A stretch of 11,057 nucleotides of DNA, taken from assembly GCA_017550055.1 (NCBI GenBank), contig JAFYMM010000247.1:1-11057 (forward strand), read 5' to 3'. A program made the translations under genes and the position numbers. Positions 6,003-11,057 of this stretch are shown one piece after another (positions within the stretch are counted from its first letter, which is position 1; each line of letters opens with the position of its first letter). The notes beneath the pieces were generated by a model. The model worked only from the letters and a program-made list of their open reading frames with translations, was not told where the DNA came from and ran no database searches. Source of the DNA: Paludibacteraceae bacterium (GTDB lineage: Bacteria > Bacteroidota > Bacteroidia > Bacteroidales > Paludibacteraceae).

Positions 6003-6632
6003 ATGAAAAAAATTAAATTATTATTAGCAGTAGTGTGTGTTGTGGCTTTGGCTGCATGTTGCACAAAAACAGAAAAAACAGAAGAAACTATGAAGTACGA
6101 AAACGAAACTATCGAAACTATCATGGAGCGCAGAAGTATCAGAAAGTATAAACCTGAAACTGTGGCTCGTGAAACTTTGGAAAAAATTATGGAGTGTGGT
6201 ATCAATGCACCTAATGGTCAAAACAAACAATCATGGGAGGTGCGTGTAGTTGATAATCCTGTAGTGATGGATGAAATTAAAGCAGTGATGGCTGAGGCTT
6301 ATGGCGATAAAGCAGAGATGGCTGTAGGTTGTTTCCGTGGTGCTCCTGTCATGGTGTTTATTGCCCGTGATTTGAATTATGATTTTTCTGCGTATGATTG
6401 TGGCTTATTGGCTGAAAATATCATGTTATCTGCTCAATCATTAGGTGTAGGCTCTATTTGCTTAGGCAGTCCTGTGAGATTTATCAATGACAATCCAGCA
6501 TGTGCTCCTATTCTTGAAAGATTAGGATTTAGCGAAGGATATGAGTTTTGTCTTTGTGTTGGTTTAGGTTATGCCGATGAGGCACCAGAAGCAAAACCTC
6601 GTATGAAAGAGAAAGTTAAGTTTGTGGAGTAA
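6003..6632 (+). CDS. Nitroreductase family lipoprotein
   Basis: This is a flavin-dependent nitroreductase-fold enzyme of 209 residues. FMN phosphate-binding R43-R44-S45-I-R47, the A69-P70-N71-G72-Q73-N74 loop and the later GSICLGSP segment are all present. Members reduce nitro groups, quinones or flavins with NAD(P)H, but this one's substrate is unknown. Residues 1-18 form a lipoprotein signal peptide and L16-A17-A18-C19 is a lipobox, so the mature protein should be anchored outside the cytoplasm by C19. A short polar linker follows. An in-frame ATG at codon 30 just before the domain would give a cytosolic form. An exact 15-bp palindrome (5986-6000, CTTTAAA-T-TTTAAAG) lies directly before the start. 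The gene follows the MATE gene by 18 nt and ends at a strong terminator. Confidence 0.88.
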   Translation: MKKIKLLLAVVCVVALAACCTKTEKTEETMKYENETIETIMERRSIRKYKPETVARETLEKIMECGINAPNGQNKQSWEVRVVDNPVVMDEIKAVMAEAYGDKAEMAVGCFRGAPVMVFIARDLNYDFSAYDCGLLAENIMLSAQSLGVGSICLGSPVRFINDNPACAPILERLGFSEGYEFCLCVGLGYADEAPEAKPRMKEKVKFVE

Positions 6633-6649
6633 ATAAATTCACTATAAAT

Positions 6650-6686
6650 AAAAATCGCTCTCTATATCTTACAGAGAGCGATTTTT
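6650..6686. terminator. Bidirectional terminator between convergent genes
   Basis: A perfect 14-bp stem pairs 6650-6663 with 6673-6686 around a 9-nt loop. The stem core CGCTCTCT/AGAGAGCG is flanked by five A on the left and five T on the right, so both strands read as stem plus T-run. It serves the nitroreductase arriving from the left and parE arriving from the right. Confidence 0.93.
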
Positions 6687-6716
6687 CTTATTTTTATATT
6701 AGAATTTTTGTCTTTT

Positions 6717-8618
6717 TTATATCTCATCATCTTCAACTACCAAGTTCTCAACGATGAAGTTTTGACGTTCAGGAGTATTGTCTCCCATATAGAATGATAG
6801 CAATTCTGCTACTGCATCTTCTTTGCGAAGCATCACTTGGTCCAATCGCATATCTGGACCAATAAAATGCTTGAATTCGTCAGGTGAGATTTCACCCAAA
6901 CCTTTGAATCGAGTGATTTCAGGGTTGGCTCCCAACTCATCAAGTGCTGCAAGGCGTTCTTCTTCTGTATAGCAATAGCGCGTCTCTTTTTTGTTACGCA
7001 CACGGAATAGAGGTGTTTGTAGAATATATACGTGTCCTTTTTTTACTAAATCAGGGAAGAATTGGAGGAAGAATGTCATCAACAACAATCTAATGTGCAT
7101 TCCGTCAACATCGGCATCGGTTGCAATAATCACCTTATTATAACGTAAGCCTTCAAGGCCATCTTCAATGTTTAGTGCTGCTTGTAGATAGTTAAATTCT
7201 TCGTTTTCGTAAACTACCTTTTTGGTTTGACCATAAGAGTTGTATGGTTTACCTCTAAGTGAGAAAACTGCTTGAGTATCAACATCGCGAGTTTTGGTGA
7301 TAGAACCTGATGCTGAGTCACCCTCAGTGATAAAAATACATGATTGGTCGCGCAAGTCGCCTTTTGAGTCATTGAGGTGAATACGACAATCACGTAGTTT
7401 TTTGTTGTGTAGATTGGCTTTTTTTGCACGTTCGCGAGCGAGTTTCGTAACACCAGCAATGGCTTTACGCTCTTTTTCCGATTCTTGAATCTTTTTGAGC
7501 ATTACATCTGCCACTTCAAGATTTTTGTGCAAATAGTTGTCAACCTCTTTTTTGATAAAATCACCTACAAATTTTGCAATGGTTGGTCCCTCTGGTCCCA
7601 TATCTTTTGAGCCGAGTTTCACCTTTGTTTGCGATTCAAACACAGGGTCTTGCACCGATACTGCCACGGCTGCAACAAGTCCCGAGCGGATATCGCTAAG
7701 TTCCATACCATTTTTGTTGTAGTATTCTTTTATGGTTTTACCAAATGCCTCGCGGAAAGCAGATTGGTGTGTACCGCCTTGTATTGTATGTTGCCCATTC
7801 ACAAACGAATAGTACTCTTCGCCATATTGGTCTATATGTGTGAATGCTATCTCTATGTCCTCATCTTTGAGGTGGACAATAGGGTAGAGTGGCTCTGATG
7901 TTGTTGCCTCATTCAGTAGGTCAAGCAACCCATTTTTCGAAGCAAAACGCTTTCCGTTATAAACTATCGTTAGCCCTGTATTTAGATAACTATAGTTGCG
8001 GAGCATAGTCTCCACAAATTCATCGCGGAATGTAAAATGTGGGTCGAAAAGTCGCTCTTGTGGGTGTTGAGGATTGCAATCAGGCGTGAAACAAATCAAT
8101 GTACCATTCTTCTCGTCTGTTGCCTCTAAATCATACTCTTTTATCAATTTGCCATGCTCAAAATCAGCCTGCTTTACCATTCCGTCGCGGAACGATTTCA
8201 CTGTGAATTGCGACGACAATGCGTTCACTGCCTTAGTACCTACACCATTAAGACCTACCGATTTCTTAAATGCTTTATCATCGTATTTACCGCCTGTATT
8301 AAGTTTTGATACTGCATCAATCATTTTGCCTTGAGGTATACCACGACCATAGTCGCGCACAGTGACTGTGCGTTCTTTGATAGTGATTTCTACGCGAGTG
8401 CCAAAGTGCATGCGAAACTCGTCTATCGAGTTGTCAATCACCTCTTTGATGAGTACATAAATACCATCATCTGCGCTCGAACCATCTCCCAATTTACCGA
8501 TGTACATACCTGCACGACGGCGAATATGAGTCAATCCTTCAAGCGTGATAATGTTGTCATCACTATACTCTGCTGTTGCAAACTGATTGTCTAACGATGT
8601 TATTTGTTCTTCTGACAT
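6717..8618 (-). CDS. parE: DNA topoisomerase IV subunit B
   Basis: This is the ATPase/TOPRIM subunit of topoisomerase IV, which with ParC unlinks replicated chromosomes. The 633 residues match ParE length and lack the extra insert of longer GyrB proteins. In order: the GHKL ATPase with E59 and N63 (EVIDNSIDE), DYGRGIP and GLNGVGTKAVNALS; the transducer domain; then TOPRIM with E432-G-D434-S-A, GKPYN and the metal-binding D501-A-D503-V-D505. RFKGLGEI follows near the C-terminus. RRRAGMYIG (33-41) has alanine where most homologs I know have proline. ParE rather than GyrB is inferred from length and resemblance to Bacteroidota ParE. parC is not in the window. The gene converges on the nitroreductase. 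Confidence 0.92.
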   Translation of the reverse strand: MSEEQITSLDNQFATAEYSDDNIITLEGLTHIRRRAGMYIGKLGDGSSADDGIYVLIKEVIDNSIDEFRMHFGTRVEITIKERTVTVRDYGRGIPQGKMIDAVSKLNTGGKYDDKAFKKSVGLNGVGTKAVNALSSQFTVKSFRDGMVKQADFEHGKLIKEYDLEATDEKNGTLICFTPDCNPQHPQERLFDPHFTFRDEFVETMLRNYSYLNTGLTIVYNGKRFASKNGLLDLLNEATTSEPLYPIVHLKDEDIEIAFTHIDQYGEEYYSFVNGQHTIQGGTHQSAFREAFGKTIKEYYNKNGMELSDIRSGLVAAVAVSVQDPVFESQTKVKLGSKDMGPEGPTIAKFVGDFIKKEVDNYLHKNLEVADVMLKKIQESEKERKAIAGVTKLARERAKKANLHNKKLRDCRIHLNDSKGDLRDQSCIFITEGDSASGSITKTRDVDTQAVFSLRGKPYNSYGQTKKVVYENEEFNYLQAALNIEDGLEGLRYNKVIIATDADVDGMHIRLLLMTFFLQFFPDLVKKGHVYILQTPLFRVRNKKETRYCYTEEERLAALDELGANPEITRFKGLGEISPDEFKHFIGPDMRLDQVMLRKEDAVAELLSFYMGDNTPERQNFIVENLVVEDDEI

Positions 8619-8629
8619 TCTTTTGGGTG

Positions 8630-8654
8630 TAAGTAGTTAGTAGCAAGTAGTAAG
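8630..8654 (-). repeat. Heptamer tandem tract in the parE leader
   Basis: On the plus strand the units are TAAGTAG (8630-8636), TTAGTAG (8637-8643), CAAGTAG (8644-8650) and a partial TAAG (8651-8654). In mRNA sense they read as CTACTTA-like, pyrimidine-rich heptamers. The tract ends 11 nt before the parE ATG. It would make up most of the leader if transcription starts near 8655. Confidence 0.75.
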
Positions 8655-8661
8655 AACACGA

Positions 8662-8669
8662 CAAATGTA
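8662..8669 (-). promoter_or_regulatory. Possible parE -7 box
   Basis: Read leftward, 8669..8662 is TACATTTG, an exact match to TAnnTTTG. No clear TTTG is found 19-21 nt upstream, so only half of the promoter is supported. The position would put the transcription start just before the heptamer tract. Confidence 0.4.
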
Positions 8670-8718
8670 CATAAAACACAATTGTCTTATGTACTATATT
8701 ATGCCGTATGATAAAAAA

Positions 8719-8892
8719 TTAACGGATTCTTTTGTTAACGATGATGTGTGCAAAAAGACCTGCAATCACACATCCCAAACCTACATAAAGATAACCATTG
8801 CCACCGCCGATAACAGCAAAGTGATAATACACAAATACTGCTACACCGATGAGCATAAGAATAACTCCAAGATAATTAACCAATTCTTTCAT
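8719..8892 (-). CDS. Small membrane protein, 57 residues, unknown function
   Basis: I do not recognise this protein. From ATG 8892 the product has two hydrophobic segments (about 4-23 and 31-50) joined by the glycine-rich turn GGGNG, an acidic/polar N-terminus (MKELVNY) and a basic end (NKRIR). It is therefore probably a two-helix inner-membrane hairpin. The frame can be extended to an ATG at 8982, but those 30 extra residues are non-hydrophobic intergenic-looking sequence, so the shorter start is preferred. It lies downstream of typA (98-nt gap) and upstream of parE on the same strand. No consensus promoter is evident; TTTG at 8947..8944 lacks a good -7 partner. The regular hydrophobic pattern and basic tail support a real gene. 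Confidence 0.6.
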   Translation of the reverse strand: MKELVNYLGVILMLIGVAVFVYYHFAVIGGGNGYLYVGLGCVIAGLFAHIIVNKRIR

Positions 8893-8990
8893 ATTTATAA
8901 AATTATTAGTGTTATGATATGTTAGTAAATTTATAAACTTAGTCAAACCAACGGTCACGTCCGAAGGGATGTAAAAAATCATGCATTATT

Positions 8991-10790
8991 TTAATTCTTG
9001 TTTGCACGTTTACGTTCTGTTTCGTCGAGAATGATTTTGCGGATACGGATGTGGTTTGGTGTAATTTCTGCATATTCATCCTCTTTTATATATTCAAGTG
9101 TCTCTTCGAGCGACATAACCACAGGTGGAATCAATTTCACTTTGTCATCCGAGCCTGATGCACGCATATTGGTCAATTTTTTCGATTTAGTTACGTTCAC
9201 CACCAAATCTCCCTCTTTGCTATGTTCGCCAACCACCTGACCTGCATACACATTCTCTTGTGGGAAGATAAAGAAACGTCCTCGGTCTTGCAATTTATCT
9301 ATCGCATAAGCAAATGCAGTACCCGATTCCATTGCTATAATCGAACCATTGTTGCGACGTTCAATGTCGCCTTTCCATGGTTGATATTCAAGGAAACGGT
9401 GTGCCATAATAGCCTCGCCCGCAGATGCTGTCAACACATTGTTTCTCAAACCGATAATACCGCGCGATGGAATAGCAAACTCCATATGAATGCGGTCCTT
9501 TTGTGTCTCCATCGACAAAAGTTCGCCTTTTCTGCGAGTTACCATATCAATTATTCGGCTCGAATATTCTTCTGGCAAGTTCACTGTCAATTGTTCAATA
9601 GGCTCACAGAGCATACCATCTATCTCTTTTGTAATAACCTGTGGTTGACCTACTTGCAATTCGTAGCCCTCGCGGCGCATAGTTTCAATCAACACCGACA
9701 AGTGCAATACACCACGTCCCGACACTCTCCATACATCCGAATCAGGATTTTTCTCTACTCTCAACGCCAAGTTTTTGTCCAATTCGCGAATCAAGCGGTC
9801 ATGTATGTGGCGTGAAGTCACATATTTACCATCTTTACCAAAGAATGGCGAATCGTTGTTTGTGAACGACATCGACATCGTAGGCTCATCAATAGCGATA
9901 GGGTCGAGTGGTTCTGGATTTTCAAGGTCGCAAATCGAATCTCCAATCTCAAAGTTCTCTAAACCAATAATAGCGCAAATATCGCCCGAATGCACCTCTT
10001 GTGCTGCAGTCCTACCCAAACCAGTGAATGTTTGCAACTGTTTGATGCGTTGTTTCACTACAGTGCGGTCGCGTTTCACGAGCGCAATGTCCTGACCCTC
10101 ACGCAATACACCTCTATGCACACGGCCCACAGCAATACGACCCACATAACTTGAGAAATCCAACGATGTAATCAACAGCTGTGGCGTTCCCTCCAATGCT
10201 GCCGGTGCAGGTATATGTTCTATAATAGTGTCCAACAAAGGGAAAATATTCTCTGTTTGATTCTTCCAATCTGTCGACATCCAATTGTTTTTAGCCGAAC
10301 CATAGATAGTTGGAAAATCCAATTGCTCTTCAGTAGCATCAAGGTTGAACATCAACTCAAACACAGCCTCTTGCACCTCGTCTGGACGACAATTCGGCTT
10401 ATCAACCTTGTTAATAACAACGATAGGCTTCAACCCAATTTGCAATGCTTTTTGCAAAACAAAACGAGTTTGTGGCATTGGACCCTCAAAAGCATCAACA
10501 AGCAACAAGCAACCGTCTGCCATGTTCAACACACGCTCCACTTCACCTCCAAAATCGGCGTGACCTGGGGTGTCAATGATATTTATTTTCGTGTCTTTAT
10601 AATTTATCGACACGTTTTTCGACAAAATAGTAATCCCGCGTTCGCGTTCCAAATCGTTATTGTCGAGCATCAATTCGCCAGTCTGTTGATTCTCACGAAA
10701 CAACTGACCAGCAAGCAACATCTTGTCAACCAACGTAGTTTTACCATGGTCAACGTGTGCTATAATCGCTATGTTTCTGATATTTTGCAT
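8991..10790 (-). CDS. typA: Ribosome-associated translational GTPase TypA/BipA
   Basis: This is an EF-G-like GTPase that binds the ribosome and aids 50S assembly and stress or low-temperature growth in other bacteria. From ATG 10790 the product is 599 residues, near E. coli BipA (607). The G domain shows G1 A11-HVDHGKT-18, G2 R51-GITI-55, G3 D73-TPGH-77, G4 N127-KVD-130 and a G5-like GSAKN, followed by the beta-barrel, EF-G III/V-like domains and the BipA C-terminal domain with GRFFIFPQENVYAGQVVGEH. An ATG at 10814 would add eight residues, but it lies upstream of the predicted transcription start near 10812, so MQNIRN is the better N-terminus. AAAGG lies just before ATG 10790 and may help initiation. 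Confidence 0.95.
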   Translation of the reverse strand: MQNIRNIAIIAHVDHGKTTLVDKMLLAGQLFRENQQTGELMLDNNDLERERGITILSKNVSINYKDTKINIIDTPGHADFGGEVERVLNMADGCLLLVDAFEGPMPQTRFVLQKALQIGLKPIVVINKVDKPNCRPDEVQEAVFELMFNLDATEEQLDFPTIYGSAKNNWMSTDWKNQTENIFPLLDTIIEHIPAPAALEGTPQLLITSLDFSSYVGRIAVGRVHRGVLREGQDIALVKRDRTVVKQRIKQLQTFTGLGRTAAQEVHSGDICAIIGLENFEIGDSICDLENPEPLDPIAIDEPTMSMSFTNNDSPFFGKDGKYVTSRHIHDRLIRELDKNLALRVEKNPDSDVWRVSGRGVLHLSVLIETMRREGYELQVGQPQVITKEIDGMLCEPIEQLTVNLPEEYSSRIIDMVTRRKGELLSMETQKDRIHMEFAIPSRGIIGLRNNVLTASAGEAIMAHRFLEYQPWKGDIERRNNGSIIAMESGTAFAYAIDKLQDRGRFFIFPQENVYAGQVVGEHSKEGDLVVNVTKSKKLTNMRASGSDDKVKLIPPVVMSLEETLEYIKEDEYAEITPNHIRIRKIILDETERKRANKN

Positions 10791-10818
10791 CCTTTTATCC
10801 TTAAAACTATTCAACTTG

Positions 10819-10849
10819 CAAATTTACAAAAAAAAATCCAAAACACAAA
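10819..10849 (-). promoter_or_regulatory. typA promoter
   Basis: On the minus strand TTTG (10849..10846) and TAAATTTG (10826..10819) are separated by 19 nt, an exact Bacteroidota promoter. Transcription would begin near 10812, leaving about 22 nt before ATG 10790. The spacer contains a long T-run. Confidence 0.8.
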
Positions 10850-10948
10850 GCACATCCCTAAAATAAACAAAATTAAATAATATCTTTCCATATCCACACT
10901 TCTCTGCACCATATTTTCCATTACCCTCGCTTCTTCTTTAACTTAGTT

Positions 10949-10982
10949 GAAATTTTGAAACAAAGTCCCAAAGGAACGAAAT
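10949..10982 (+). repeat. GTCCC-type short interspersed repeat, copy 1
   Basis: This 34-nt unit runs from GAAATTTT through ACAAAGTCCC to ACGAAAT. It aligns with 11021-11057, differing by a small indel and by AAAGGA in place of GGAGGG at the core. Its inverted core GTCCC-AAA-GGAAC is imperfect. It lies upstream of the typA promoter, outside any recognised gene. Confidence 0.7.
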
Positions 10983-11020
10983 AAAACAGGCAGAGTGAAA
11001 AGTACTCTTGGTAGTTCATA

Positions 11021-11057
11021 GAAATTTTACTAAAACAAAGTCCCGGAGGGACGAAAT
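11021..11057 (+). repeat. GTCCC-type short interspersed repeat, copy 2
   Basis: This second copy runs to the window edge and may continue. Its core GTCCC-GGA-GGGAC (11040-11052) is a perfect 5-bp inverted repeat with a 3-nt loop, flanked by ACAAA and GAAAT as in copy 1. The two copies are spaced about 75 nt apart. The form recalls REP-like palindromic elements of Bacteroidota. Confidence 0.7.

Noticed and set aside
8943..8975. Terminator after typA
   Set aside because: The only stem visible (around ACGTCC/GGATGT) has a C-A mismatch in the leftward transcript and no downstream T-run.
8893..8982. 30-residue N-terminal extension of the small membrane protein
   Set aside because: The sequence is non-hydrophobic, AT-rich and intergenic-looking. 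ATG 8892 gives a compact two-helix protein.
9222..9815. 197-codon plus-strand frame opposite typA
   Set aside because: It is the shadow of typA codons on the other strand, with no promoter and a composition rich in His, Cys and Asn.
10215..10880. 221-codon plus-strand frame opposite typA
   Set aside because: It runs antisense through the conserved GTPase domain of typA and its promoter, and its residue composition shows no recognisable domain.

Overview
The window is ordinary chromosome from a member of the phylum Bacteroidota, most likely order Bacteroidales. Three things suggest this. The proteins are typical of that group: a LptF/LptG permease with an enlarged periplasmic part, a START-like small protein beside it, a fused RibBA and a lipoprotein nitroreductase. 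Start codons mostly lack strong Shine-Dalgarno sites. Several intergenic regions carry the Bacteroides-type promoter, a TTTG box about 19-20 nt before TAnnTTTG. The genus cannot be fixed from the sequence.

Layout. Positions 1-73 hold the start of a leftward MFS-type transporter gene that runs off the edge. A 762-nt gap follows (74-835). It holds a promoter for that gene, an 11-bp-period AT-rich tandem array, a 7-bp-period tract, and a possible tiny transcription unit ending in a good terminator. Then come rightward genes: cdd (cytidine deaminase), a START-like protein, an LptF/LptG-family permease with its own clear promoter, ribBA, a MATE efflux transporter, and a lipoprotein nitroreductase only 18 nt downstream of the MATE gene. 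A strong bidirectional terminator (6650-6686) separates these from a leftward set: parE (topoisomerase IV subunit B), a 57-residue membrane protein, and typA/bipA, which has a consensus promoter. The right edge carries two copies of a short GTCCC...GGGAC repeat.

The genes are mostly housekeeping: pyrimidine salvage, LPS export, riboflavin synthesis, efflux, DNA decatenation and a ribosome-associated GTPase. ribBA makes riboflavin precursors and the nitroreductase two genes later would use FMN, but a functional link is inference.

I see no obvious new multi-gene system, CRISPR array, mobile element or toxin-antitoxin pair. The most unusual signal is in the gaps: four intergenic spaces carry degenerate tandem repeats with a 7-bp period but unrelated unit sequences, three of them just before a well-supported start codon. 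One of these forms an inverted pair, and a separate array has an 11-bp period.
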